Positions 8,518 to 17,705 of a stretch of DNA of 29,747 nucleotides are shown here, piece after piece (the stretch's first letter is position 1; every line of letters begins with the position of its first letter). This DNA is from Promethearchaeota archaeon (GTDB lineage Archaea; Asgardarchaeota; Lokiarchaeia; Sigynarchaeales; SOKP01). The position numbers and the translations under genes are program-made. The stretch covers positions 1 to 29,747 of the forward strand of contig JABXKC010000037.1 in NCBI GenBank assembly GCA_013375495.1, read 5' to 3'. A model generated the notes under the pieces. That model had not been told where the DNA came from, ran no database searches, and saw only the letters and a list, made by a program, of their open reading frames with translations.

Positions 8518-11500
8518 ATGGACAATAGTGTATTGGAAATCAAGATTCAATATTCAGATTTATTTGAATATTCACTAGATTTCATATTTATTATAGATCT
8601 GACTGGTAATATTCTTGATGTGAATAATGTAGCAGTAGAAACGCTTGGTTATTCAAAGAAAGAAATTTTATCCAAGAATATAACTGAAATCATCATAGAG
8701 GAAGTTGTAAATCCAATAAAAAATACATCAAAAGAACTACTTGATATCGGGAGGATCTCAAAATATAATATCTACGTTCTCGAAAAGAAAGATGGTGAGC
8801 GCATTTATCTAGAATCACATGGAATTCCTTTAAGAGAAAATGGTGAAATCAATACCATACTAGGGATAGGGCATGATATCACTGAAATGAAAAAAACTGA
8901 GCAAGTATTAAAAGAACAAAGAGAAGAATTTTACTGGTTAAATACCATAATCACCCTAGGGAACGAATCAACAAGTCTTCAAGAGTTTTTAATAAAGTCT
9001 TTTGATCAAGTCTTAGACATTGTAGGTTTCGATAGAGGCGGAGTTTACCTATATAATCCTGGGACTCATCATCATATACTAGTACATCATAAAAATGTTC
9101 ATCCTGATTTTATAGCAGCAGTAGAAGATGTAAACATATCAGAAGGTATTTTCAACAAGATATTTGATAAAGATAAGCCATTTTATATCGAAGACTTCTC
9201 AGAATTCATGAAAGGCTCAAAAGAGTTAGGTGTATATTCTGCTGTAATCATTCCACTTCATTCAAAGGATCAATATGTTGGAAGTTTGAACATAGGTTCT
9301 CCAGTTCATCAAGTTCTATCTCAAAACGAATTAGAGTTATTGGTAGCAATAGGCAAACAAATGGAGATCATTATTCAGAAATTTGAATCTGAAAAATTAC
9401 TGAAGGAATCTGAGGAAAATTATCGGCTAATTTCGGAAAATGCAAATGATTTAATATCTGTTTTTAATGACAAATTTAATTTCGAATATATAAATGAGAA
9501 TCTTCACAAGAATTTAATGGGCTATTCCAATAATGACCTTATCGGTAAGAATGGAATTATACTGATTCATCCCGACGATCAGAAAATAGTTTTACAAGCT
9601 TTAAAAAAATTAATTGCAACTGGTGAGGGTTTAGCAGTAGCAAGAATTAGACATAAAAATGGTTCATATATATGGACGGAAACAAAAGGAAAGACGTTTC
9701 AAGATACGGAAGGAAAACAAAAAATATTAATGGTAACTAGGGATATTACAGAACGCAAACTAGCAGAGCAAAATTTAAAAGAATCTGAGGAAAAGTTCCG
9801 AACCCTAACAGACCAATCGCTAATGGGAATTGGAATTTTACAAGATGAAATATTAAAGTATGTTAATAATAGATTAGCTAATATTCTTGGATTCACAAAA
9901 GAAGAAATGAAAGAGATAAATTTTCAGCAGTTTCTTGAGATGATACACCCAGACGATAGACAAAAAGTAAAAAAACAAGTTCAAAGAAGAAAAGATCGAA
10001 CACGAGATACAATTACTTTTTATCAATTTCGGGCTTTCAAAAAAGCGGAAGAATTAGTTTGGGTTGAAGTATACTCTAAAATTATTAATTATGAAGGAAA
10101 ACGCGCTAGCCTACTCACATTTCTTGATATTACCGATAAGAAAATAGCTGAAATAGAGTTAAAAGAATCTGAGGAAAAATTCAGGGCAATTACTGAACAG
10201 TCATTCATGAGTATTATGGTTATACAAGACGGTGTTCTAAAGTATTTCAATGAAAGACTACCGAAAAGCATAGGATATTCTTCCGAAGAAATAAAAAAAT
10301 GGGTTCCTAATGAATTTGCTAAAGTGATTCATCCTGATTATAGAGATTTTGTATTAAAGCAAGCTAAAAAAAAGCAAGCTGGAGAAGTAGATGTAGTAAA
10401 CAACTATATATATCGCTCGATAAGAAAAGATGGGACATTTGGATGGGTTGAGAATTTTTCAAAATCTATTAATTATGGGGGTAGATCAGCGGATTTAGTA
10501 ATGTCAATAGATATTACTGACAAAATAGAAGCTGAACAAAAATTAAAAGAATCTGAAGAAAAATTCAGAAATATTGCTGAACAATCATTTATGGGAATTA
10601 CTATAATTCAAAACGGACAGCTTAAATATATGAATAAAGCTATGTCTGTAATTTCAGGATATTCTGGTGACGAAATGCTAAATTGGTCAGAAAGAGAGAT
10701 ATCCGAGTGGATTTATCCCGAAGATTTAGAAACAGTGTTAAACAGATTACAAACTAATATTGAAGGTAATATGAGTCAATTTTCTAGTAAAACTTTTAGA
10801 ATAATTAATAGAAACGGCAAAGTAAGATGGTTAGAGGATTATACCACTAGAATACTCTATGAAGGAAAACCGGCAAATCTAATATCTATAGTTGATATTA
10901 CTGATAAAAAAGAAGCAGAAGAACTTATTATTGAAGAGAATAAAAGATTATTAGAACTTAATGATTTAAGAAGAGATCTTATTACAAGAGTCTCACATGA
11001 GTTAAAAACTCCAATTACTTCAATTTATGGTGCGATCCAAATACTTCTAAAAATTCATATAAAGGAATTGAGCACGGAAATGCTAAAGTATGTTGAAATG
11101 GGGCACCGGGGATGTCTTAGATTAAAAGAATTAGTGGATAATTTACTAGATGTCTCAAGATTAGATGCGAAAAAATTTCAATTGGAACTACAAAAAGAAA
11201 ACCTTGTAGAAATTATAATTGATTGCGCTAATGATATGAAATATTTATCATCTAATCGTCAACTTATAATGGATCTAGATCTTCCATCTGAATCGTATTT
11301 AAATATTGATAAACTTAGATTCAGACAAGTTCTTACAAATATTATTTCAAATGCTATTAAAAATACACCAAAAGAAGGTAAAATTTCAATAAACTTAGCT
11401 AAAAAAGAGGATTATATTGATATTCAAATAAAAGACACTGGTGTTGGCTTTACCGTAAAGGAAAAAGAAAAATTGTTCGAAAAGTTCGGAAAAATAGAAC

Positions 11501-11655
11501 GATATGGTATGGATTTAGATGTAGATATTGAAGGTTCAGGACTTGGATTATTTATTTCAAAAGAAATTATAGAATTACATGGAGGGCAAATATTTGTGGA
11601 ATCCGAGGGAAGAAATAAAGGGTCTACTTTTACAATAAGATTATTTAAAAAATAA
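8518..11655 (+). CDS. Multi-PAS/GAF sensor histidine kinase
   Basis: At 1045 residues, this is a soluble sensor kinase: no membrane helix is visible. Order: PAS 1 (about 10-125, ending GIGHDITEMK), GAF (about 150-285), PAS 2 (297-415), three tandem near-identical-length PAS units (starting at 422, 550 and 678), a HisKA domain with phospho-acceptor His 827 in SHELKTP, and an HATPase domain with N box NIISNAIKNTP (about 941), DTGVGF (973) and GSGLGLF (about 1007). No receiver domain or response regulator is nearby, so its target is unknown. The cytosolic sensors suggest redox or small-ligand sensing. It was probably acquired from bacteria or methanogen-like archaea. Confidence 0.92.
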   Translation: MDNSVLEIKIQYSDLFEYSLDFIFIIDLTGNILDVNNVAVETLGYSKKEILSKNITEIIIEEVVNPIKNTSKELLDIGRISKYNIYVLEKKDGERIYLESHGIPLRENGEINTILGIGHDITEMKKTEQVLKEQREEFYWLNTIITLGNESTSLQEFLIKSFDQVLDIVGFDRGGVYLYNPGTHHHILVHHKNVHPDFIAAVEDVNISEGIFNKIFDKDKPFYIEDFSEFMKGSKELGVYSAVIIPLHSKDQYVGSLNIGSPVHQVLSQNELELLVAIGKQMEIIIQKFESEKLLKESEENYRLISENANDLISVFNDKFNFEYINENLHKNLMGYSNNDLIGKNGIILIHPDDQKIVLQALKKLIATGEGLAVARIRHKNGSYIWTETKGKTFQDTEGKQKILMVTRDITERKLAEQNLKESEEKFRTLTDQSLMGIGILQDEILKYVNNRLANILGFTKEEMKEINFQQFLEMIHPDDRQKVKKQVQRRKDRTRDTITFYQFRAFKKAEELVWVEVYSKIINYEGKRASLLTFLDITDKKIAEIELKESEEKFRAITEQSFMSIMVIQDGVLKYFNERLPKSIGYSSEEIKKWVPNEFAKVIHPDYRDFVLKQAKKKQAGEVDVVNNYIYRSIRKDGTFGWVENFSKSINYGGRSADLVMSIDITDKIEAEQKLKESEEKFRNIAEQSFMGITIIQNGQLKYMNKAMSVISGYSGDEMLNWSEREISEWIYPEDLETVLNRLQTNIEGNMSQFSSKTFRIINRNGKVRWLEDYTTRILYEGKPANLISIVDITDKKEAEELIIEENKRLLELNDLRRDLITRVSHELKTPITSIYGAIQILLKIHIKELSTEMLKYVEMGHRGCLRLKELVDNLLDVSRLDAKKFQLELQKENLVEIIIDCANDMKYLSSNRQLIMDLDLPSESYLNIDKLRFRQVLTNIISNAIKNTPKEGKISINLAKKEDYIDIQIKDTGVGFTVKEKEKLFEKFGKIERYGMDLDVDIEGSGLGLFISKEIIELHGGQIFVESEGRNKGSTFTIRLFKK
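9781..10932 (+). repeat. Three tandem 384-base PAS-coding units
   Basis: The words encoding ESEEKFR recur at 9781, 10165 and 10549, exactly 384 bases (128 codons) apart. Each is followed by an EQSFMGI-like stretch and ends in a DITDKK-like stretch. The units have clearly diverged at the DNA level but keep identical length. Confidence 0.75.
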
Positions 11656-11686
11656 ATGTATAAAACTTCAATCTATAATAAAAAAT

Positions 11687-13639
11687 TTAATTGGAATTGG
11701 CAGAATCACGCTGTATCCAAATAGTCATTTGACTTTTACCACGATTAGCCCAAGTGTAATAAGGGATAAAATGAATTTTTTCTAAATGTATATCATTATT
11801 ATAGATAGGACCTGTAATAGTAACAATCCCATTAAGTAGATCACTCTTATATTTCTCTTGGAGAATATCATTATCGTTTAATTTAGCACTAAATATTGAT
11901 TCATCATTATTATCAATACTTTCAATACAATAAACAATGGGACCTCGTTCAATTGCCACTTTATCGATATTTTCTTTAACCATAGGATTACTTAATACTC
12001 TTCTAATGGGCATTGGTATGTCTATTTCAATAACATCATTATCGTTCCATAATCGTTGAATTCTAGCAAATCCAGTATCTATCTGAAATTCTACTAATTC
12101 ATTATTAACATTTAACCTTACTGCCAAATTAGTTGGTGGAAAATAGCGATATAAATCACTTGGTACAGGCATATTCTGTGCCCAACCAGGAATTCGAATT
12201 GCTATGGTAAATTCTTTCATTTGAGTGAGTGAAACTGTAATTTTAACTTTTTCTTCCCAGGGGAAATTTGTCTCTTGAATAAGTTTTACTTTGACATCTT
12301 GGAGATCAATTGATGCAATGCTTCCGATGAAAAGATTAACAAAAATACAATCATTTTCTAACGCATAAATATAGCTCGGAATCTGGGGTATAAAACGTAC
12401 AATATTAGTAGGACAACAAGGACATTTATACCAAGATCTTCTACTTACATTTCCTTTTGAAGCGAGAGGATTAGTATAGTAAAATTTATTTCCTTCTATT
12501 GAGATTCCCGACAGAAAACCATTATATAATGTACGTTCCAAAATATCAATATATTTAGCATCACCATACAATAAAAAAAGACGGTGATTCCAGAAAATAT
12601 TTCCAATAGCTGCACAAGTTTCATTATATGCCTTGAAATTTGGTAATTGATATTCATCCCAGAAACTTTCTCCAAATTCATGTGATCTCGACCCTATTCC
12701 ACCTGTAATATACATCTTTCTTGATACAACATTATTCCAGATTTGATTAATAGCAGATCCATATTCAGAATCCTTAAAAAGAGTAGCAATATCTGTAACA
12801 GCTGAATACATGTACGTTGCTCTTACAGCATGCCCAACTGCTTCATCCTGTTCAATAATTTTTTTATGACTTTGGTTGTACTCAAGGGCGCTTGTTTCTT
12901 GTAATTTAGGATTATCAATTTTCAATTGAGTTAAATAATCTGGGTTCTCAAGTACATCAATAGAACCACGAATATCAAGAAAATGTTTTGCTAATTTCAA
13001 ATATTTATAATCACTAGTTATTTTAAATAATCTTACTAACGCTATTTCAATCTCTTGATGCCCTGGAATTCTTTCAATTTTTCCAGGGCCAAAATCGTTC
13101 TCTATTAAGTCCGCACATTTGATCGCCATATTTAATAATTTTTTTTTTCCTGTAGCTAGATAATAACCAATAGCAGCTTCAATAAGATGCCCCATATTAT
13201 ATAATTCATGACTTAAAATTGAAACTGATTCCCACCGTTTTTTACCTGCCCAGATATGAGGTTTATCTGGATTTATTGTACGTGTAGTATATATATATCC
13301 ATCATCTTCCTGACCAGCAGCAATTTTAATAATTATATTATCTACAAATTCTTCGAGTTTTGGATCAGGATTAATCATTAATGAATATGCTGCGCCCTCA
13401 ATGACTTTATATACATCAGAATCATCAAAAGGAAATATAGGTCTTTTTCCATCGTTTAACAATCCAGCTGCTCTTGAAAAATTACCTATTCGACCAGTTT
13501 TTTCACACTGCTGGAAAAGATATGGAATTGTTATCTCATGATTCACTTTTATTCTTGGAGCCCAAAAATTATCGATAATTTTTACATTGTTAATTGGAAT
13601 TGATTGAATTGCTTTATCTGAAGAATTTAAAATATCCAC
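11687..13639 (-). CDS. GH127 (DUF1680) glycoside hydrolase, beta-L-arabinofuranosidase-like
   Basis: The protein has 650 residues, typical of GH127. An N-terminal (alpha/alpha)6-type domain starts with VKIIDNFWAPRIKVNHEITIP, followed by a beta-sandwich. The zinc/nucleophile set is intact: Glu 340 and Cys 342 in NETCAAIGN, Cys 408 and Cys 409 in CPCCPTNIVR. These match the Glu-x-Cys and Cys-Cys of the characterised Bifidobacterium enzyme. No signal peptide is visible, so it would act on imported arabinosides or related glycosides. The only start near the ribosome binding site is GTG at 13639, inside AAGGTGG; leaderless initiation is possible. It is an isolated carbohydrate gene among redox genes, probably acquired horizontally. 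Confidence 0.88.
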   Translation of the reverse strand: MDILNSSDKAIQSIPINNVKIIDNFWAPRIKVNHEITIPYLFQQCEKTGRIGNFSRAAGLLNDGKRPIFPFDDSDVYKVIEGAAYSLMINPDPKLEEFVDNIIIKIAAGQEDDGYIYTTRTINPDKPHIWAGKKRWESVSILSHELYNMGHLIEAAIGYYLATGKKKLLNMAIKCADLIENDFGPGKIERIPGHQEIEIALVRLFKITSDYKYLKLAKHFLDIRGSIDVLENPDYLTQLKIDNPKLQETSALEYNQSHKKIIEQDEAVGHAVRATYMYSAVTDIATLFKDSEYGSAINQIWNNVVSRKMYITGGIGSRSHEFGESFWDEYQLPNFKAYNETCAAIGNIFWNHRLFLLYGDAKYIDILERTLYNGFLSGISIEGNKFYYTNPLASKGNVSRRSWYKCPCCPTNIVRFIPQIPSYIYALENDCIFVNLFIGSIASIDLQDVKVKLIQETNFPWEEKVKITVSLTQMKEFTIAIRIPGWAQNMPVPSDLYRYFPPTNLAVRLNVNNELVEFQIDTGFARIQRLWNDNDVIEIDIPMPIRRVLSNPMVKENIDKVAIERGPIVYCIESIDNNDESIFSAKLNDNDILQEKYKSDLLNGIVTITGPIYNNDIHLEKIHFIPYYTWANRGKSQMTIWIQRDSANSN

Positions 13640-13892
13640 CTTAAAAAAAAATTAAAACTCCTTAATAATTTTACCTAGAATCTTAAGAAAACAAAAAAAA
13701 TAAAATTTAAAAAAATTAGGATTATGATCGCAGAATCAATACATAAAAATCATAATATTTTGAAATATCGAATTAATCAAGCTATATAGAGGTTTAATTA
13801 TCTTAGCTTAAATAGTAAAGAATTTTTAATCTATCCAACTAATTTAATTAAATTATTAATCTAAGACCAATAAATTGAATGGGTAACTGATT

Positions 13893-14879
13893 TTGAAAGA
13901 AAAAGAATTCTTAAAATATCTCTTAAAGAATAAAGTCTCTCAAGAACAAGCTGATATATACATTCCTAGATTAAACGAATTTAACGAATTTCTGGAAAAA
14001 GAGAATAAAGATATTGATATATTTCCTAGTGGAGAAATTATTAAGTATGCAGATATTTTGGTCGAAAGAAATAGTGATAATGTTTTAGATTTTTTAAGGG
14101 CCTTAATTAATTATGCCAATTTTATAAAAAATTATGATTACATAGTTGAGATTATCGACATCTCAGAATCTTATAATGCAATGGATAATCTTTATCAAAG
14201 AATTGCTGAACAACATGGTGAACAAATACGTAATGAAATTTTTAAAAATATTAGTATTCCCCCTTTAGGAACTCATCCTGAAAAAAAGCCAGAATTTACT
14301 AAAGAGATAATGAGAAGATTGGTACAAAAAATTGGTGAAGAAAAAACAATAAAATTATTAAAACCATGCTTGCATGGTCGTCCTGGGGATATCAAGAAGG
14401 ATAGAAAAGATTTCTTAAGATTAAATGATACTGATGAATTTTTAAAACTAAAAAAGCAAGAATTAATTGAAAGACTTGAAAAACATCAAAAAAAAGGAAC
14501 TCTGGAATTTGCACAGTATATCGATGAAGAAGTAATTGAATTTATCAAGAATACACCTTCAATTTCTCCAGGAATAAGAAAAGGGAATAAAATTATCGCA
14601 TCTAAAATGCCTTATCAAACAAAGAAACATATACAAGCAAAAGACAAGAGAATAAAAGGCTTTTATAGTTGCTATTGTCCTTGGATACGAGGCGCGATTA
14701 AAAATGGTACTGACAAAGAACTTTTTTCTCACTTCTGCTATTGCAGTGCAGGATATACTAAGAAATACTGGGATGTAATATTCGATCAGCCAAGCAAAGT
14801 AGAACCAATCGAAACACCTCTTACAGGAGGAGTACTCTGTAAGTTTGCTGTTTATATTCCCAAGGAATTTCAGAAATAG
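13893..14879 (+). CDS. Unrecognised 328-residue protein with Cys-rich C-terminus
   Basis: I do not recognise the family. Residues 1-100 are helical and acidic. Further on are GTHPEKKPEFTKEIM and KPCLHGRPGD. The C-terminal 70 residues hold CYCPW (Cys 260 and 262) and FCYCSAGYTKKYWD (Cys 282 and 284), two CxC pairs 20 residues apart that could bind a metal or cluster, then a final beta-rich TPLTGGVLCKFAVYIP. It is probably cytoplasmic. The start is TTG at 13893; no ATG fits. About 1.1 kb downstream is a partial copy of its last 42 codons, so the gene has been duplicated and lost once. A regulator or metal-dependent enzyme are both possible. Confidence 0.65.
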   Translation: MKEKEFLKYLLKNKVSQEQADIYIPRLNEFNEFLEKENKDIDIFPSGEIIKYADILVERNSDNVLDFLRALINYANFIKNYDYIVEIIDISESYNAMDNLYQRIAEQHGEQIRNEIFKNISIPPLGTHPEKKPEFTKEIMRRLVQKIGEEKTIKLLKPCLHGRPGDIKKDRKDFLRLNDTDEFLKLKKQELIERLEKHQKKGTLEFAQYIDEEVIEFIKNTPSISPGIRKGNKIIASKMPYQTKKHIQAKDKRIKGFYSCYCPWIRGAIKNGTDKELFSHFCYCSAGYTKKYWDVIFDQPSKVEPIETPLTGGVLCKFAVYIPKEFQK

Positions 14880-14923
14880 AGTGACGTTATACTTAATACT
14901 GAATAAAATAATAAAATATTAGT

Positions 14924-15727
14924 CTAATAATCCTCTAGTTTAACTGGCTTTTTTTTCATTTCATTCTTGATAAATTCAATATTTTCTTTAAAAATTACAC
15001 AAACAGGCTCATTTCCTTTCTCAAGATGATCTAAAATCTGGATTTGGTCTTTGAATAGCTGTAATACTTCGGGATTTTGAGATTTATTATAGTATGCTCC
15101 TTGGGTCTTAGAAAACTTAAATGAAATACCTTGTAATGCCGTGATTAAAACCCAAAATACTATAAAAGCTCCCAACATCCATTCTAATATTATATATCGT
15201 GTGATGAGAAATATTATCAATAAAACTCCAACAAAAATGCCAAAAAACACTAAGTATGTTTTAAATAGTGGACCTTTAAATATTATAGACTTAGAACGTT
15301 TGTACATCATTATACTGTAAAATACAATATGGATTGAAGATCCCAGAAAACCAACTACAGCTACAAATGCATGAAATGCTTGAAAAAATTTTATATTTTT
15401 TGGGTTTGGAGGTATTCCAACTAAAGCAACACATGCATTAGTAAAAATTGTTATTACCGTAGTAAGTCCTCTAACACTTTCTTTTATATTTAATAATTCT
15501 CTTTCCAAATAGATGTAAAAAGGGATTAATAATAAACCCCCCACTATAAACCCAATACCATATAACAAATTTGCAGTGCTATATCCTAAAGAACTTATGG
15601 CATTTCTTAAAGGGGTAAATCCCGGGGTAAAAAATGCTGTTAATGGAAGAAAAATTAGAAAAAATAATGCTCCAAAAAGACCAAATAGTACCCCAATTCT
15701 AATATTTTTTATTACTATCGAAATAAG
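14924..15727 (-). CDS. DUF998-like multi-pass membrane protein, start codon unclear
   Basis: The frame encodes five or six membrane helices and a charged cytosolic tail (NEMKKKPVKLEDY). The first in-frame canonical start, TTG at 15568, cuts off a clear first membrane helix and loop. Upstream codons continue in frame with IRIGVLFGLFGALFFLIFLP, a loop, and NAISSLGYSTANLLYG, matching the DUF998 pattern in which an LGY-like loop precedes helix 2. The frame is open up to a TAA at 15728-15730, but that stretch has no ATG, GTG or TTG. Either a rare ATA/ATT start is used (ATA at 15712 gives MKNIRIG), or a sequence error hides the start. Function unknown. Confidence 0.65.
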   Translation of the reverse strand, partial: LISIVIKNIRIGVLFGLFGALFFLIFLPLTAFFTPGFTPLRNAISSLGYSTANLLYGIGFIVGGLLLIPFYIYLERELLNIKESVRGLTTVITIFTNACVALVGIPPNPKNIKFFQAFHAFVAVVGFLGSSIHIVFYSIMMYKRSKSIIFKGPLFKTYLVFFGIFVGVLLIIFLITRYIILEWMLGAFIVFWVLITALQGISFKFSKTQGAYYNKSQNPEVLQLFKDQIQILDHLEKGNEPVCVIFKENIEFIKNEMKKKPVKLEDY

Positions 15728-15853
15728 TTATCACATTGGTGAGTTATATATTAAAAACATTTGATATTAATAAATCGTTCTATTGTTTATTTAAAAAACG
15801 ATTAAAAAGAATAAGCAAATCACTTGATGATATTATTTCTCTTTGTTTTTAAT

Positions 15854-15993
15854 CATTGCGGTAGAGATATACTAAGAAATACTGGGATGTAATATTCGAT
15901 CAACCAACAAAAGTAGAACCAATCAAAACACCTCTTACAGGAGGATTACTATGTAAATTTACTGTTAATATTCCAACAGAATTTCAAAAATGA
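15854..15993 (+). pseudogene. Broken copy of the C-terminus of the 13893-14879 gene
   Basis: From 15868 to the TGA at 15991-15993 the frame encodes 41 residues (YTKKYWDVIFDQPTKVEPIK and onward), nearly identical to the end of the gene at 13893-14879. Similarity continues about 14 bases further upstream with a one-base deletion, then ends. No start codon or upstream domain exists. It is a remnant of a tandem duplication or recombination, now separated from its source by the DUF998-like gene. Confidence 0.8.
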
Positions 15994-16109
15994 ATATTCA
16001 TCTATTTAAATTTAAAATTGATAAGCTTAAACGCAGATCTTGAATCTCTTTAATTTTTAGTTCAATTTAGATTCAACTTCACAAATCCTAATTATTGTAG
16101 TGGTGGAAA

Positions 16110-16265
16110 CTAGCGTAAGAAATATGGGAAACTCATAAAAACAAAGATAATCAAAATAATAACTATTATCATAAGTATAAATCGTATATCATCATTAAGC
16201 TTTCTAATTCTGTCAATTTTTTTCACAATTTCTTTTAATTCATTTTGGATATTTTCATCAGTCAT
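16110..16265 (-). CDS. Small single-span membrane protein, 51 residues
   Basis: ATG at 16265 to TAG at 16110. The N-terminal half is charged and helical (MTDENIQNELKEIVKKIDRI, coiled-coil-like), followed by one very hydrophobic helix (FILMIIVIILIIFVFM). The pattern, a short amphipathic helix plus one membrane span, is frequent among archaeal small proteins. No homology is recognised; support comes only from the clean start, hydrophobicity and position in an otherwise empty stretch between 15994 and 16455. Confidence 0.45.
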   Translation of the reverse strand: MTDENIQNELKEIVKKIDRIRKLNDDIRFILMIIVIILIIFVFMSFPYFLR

Positions 16266-16455
16266 AATAATACTCTAAATTTTGGCTTTCAACTTAATAT
16301 TATAAGATAGAGAGATATTTAAAGTTTAATTATGAATTTACTATAGATCTAACTCTATCTAAAGATTAGATTTAAATTTTTTTTCAAGAATGAATGTTAA
16401 TTAGTATCTATAAATCAAAATCAATAAGAAAATAATGAATTTAAAAAAATTAGTT

Positions 16456-17595
16456 TTATGTTTTTTCTAATTCCATCTGGGAAATTGCTTTTCCAGATCG
16501 AAATGGAATGTCTTCAAGAGATATACCCGGTTCATAATCGAATTTCTCTTTAAAGGCTTCATTTAACGATTGAAAATATAATGATAGTGGCAAATTCTGT
16601 GGACAATTATTTGAGCAATTCCCGCACTCAATACAACGATCTGCGTCATGAGCTATTCGTGTTAATTGATAAGTTACATTATCAATGTTTTTATCTTTCT
16701 TTTTCTTTGTTAGAATGCAATCTACACAATAGCAAACAGGACATCCACGAATGCAAATCCCGCATGCTGTACACTTAAATAATTCTGCAATTTTATCTTC
16801 TTGTGAAAGTTTTTCCCATTCTTCTAAATCTTTTGCTCGTTTTTCTTTAGCGTTTTCAATAATTTCGTTGTATTTATCTGAATGGGCTTTTTTAATCTTA
16901 TCTGGTAGTGCTTTTTTCTTGATTCCTGATTTATCTAAAATTTCACTTCCTTTATCTGAATATACTTTTAAGATAATCTCATCTGAATCGACTGGAATAC
17001 CAAGATCACTAACTGTTAAATCAGCGATTACCGGAATTTTACGATAACATCTCAAACAATTCTCAGCAACAGTAAGATTAAGCTCTTTTGTGCTTCCGTC
17101 TTCCATCTTAACGATAAGACCCTTATCTCCTACTTTTTCTTTTACGATTTTCGTTGGATCAACATCTTTATTCGATCTCATCTCTCGCCCTGCTTTAGGC
17201 ATCATACCTCTATCTTCAATACCGATTATAAAGAGGTTATCGAGATTTACTTGCTTGATTTTTGCAAGTTCTATTAATGCTCTTGTATCACAGGGACGAG
17301 CTATAAGCCCTACTTTCTCATTCATTGCTCCTGTTACAGATTTATGTAAAAATTTAGAAGCCGAATCTGTTCTTGCGTACCCAAAAGCAATTAGAGGGGT
17401 TAATGGAAAATCTTTTACATCCTCTTCTTTTTCTGCTAAGATAGGTTGAACAGTAAATCTATCAATATTACCTGATTTCTTATCAACTCTCAATTGAGCA
17501 CCAATGATTTTATCTACTACTTTCTCTTTTAACAATGTTGTTAAAATCTTTGAAAAATCTTCTATCTTTATCAGATACTCATCTATTGCATCCAT
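16456..17595 (-). CDS. FrhB/FdhB-like F420 (or formate dehydrogenase beta) iron-sulfur flavoprotein
   Basis: This protein of about 380 residues belongs to the coenzyme F420 hydrogenase/dehydrogenase beta-subunit family. It has the family motif ARPCDTRALIEL near residue 100, then NCLRCYRK, followed by ferredoxin-type Cys sets CTACGICIRGCPVCYCVDC and CIECGNCSNNCP. Members bind FAD and move electrons between F420H2 (or a formate dehydrogenase) and iron-sulfur proteins. Being next after hdrA and vhuD on the same strand, it probably feeds electrons to, or takes them from, HdrA via VhuD. I prefer ATG 17595, about 26 bases after a TATA-like box (leaderless transcript). An in-frame TTG at 17610 lacks a ribosome binding site. 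Confidence 0.82.
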   Translation of the reverse strand: MDAIDEYLIKIEDFSKILTTLLKEKVVDKIIGAQLRVDKKSGNIDRFTVQPILAEKEEDVKDFPLTPLIAFGYARTDSASKFLHKSVTGAMNEKVGLIARPCDTRALIELAKIKQVNLDNLFIIGIEDRGMMPKAGREMRSNKDVDPTKIVKEKVGDKGLIVKMEDGSTKELNLTVAENCLRCYRKIPVIADLTVSDLGIPVDSDEIILKVYSDKGSEILDKSGIKKKALPDKIKKAHSDKYNEIIENAKEKRAKDLEEWEKLSQEDKIAELFKCTACGICIRGCPVCYCVDCILTKKKKDKNIDNVTYQLTRIAHDADRCIECGNCSNNCPQNLPLSLYFQSLNEAFKEKFDYEPGISLEDIPFRSGKAISQMELEKT

Positions 17596-17612
17596 GTAAT
17601 TCCAACTCAATT

Positions 17613-17628
17613 ATTATATTTAAATTAT
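17613..17628 (-). promoter_or_regulatory. TATA-like box of the FrhB/FdhB-like gene
   Basis: The minus strand reads AATTTAAATATA here, centred about 26 bases upstream of ATG 17595. That is the archaeal TATA-to-start distance for a leaderless transcript. It suggests the gene can be transcribed independently of vhuD. Confidence 0.4.
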
Positions 17629-17705
17629 TTATTTTTTTCTTAATTTCCCAAATTTTTTGATATATTTTACAATAATTTTAATTAAACCATCTGAAAATTT
17701 TTTTT

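Noticed and set aside
13841..13854. AATTTAATTAAATT palindrome as an operator
   Set aside because: It contains only A and T in a very A+T-rich spacer; such palindromes are expected by chance.
15728..15760. In-frame ATG at 15760 as start of the DUF998-like protein, using TGA readthrough
   Set aside because: The TGA is followed directly by an in-frame TAA, which blocks the reading frame whatever TGA encodes.
15576..15764. Plus-strand frame opposite the DUF998-like gene as a separate gene
   Set aside because: It overlaps the conserved first membrane helix of the minus-strand gene and encodes no recognisable protein.
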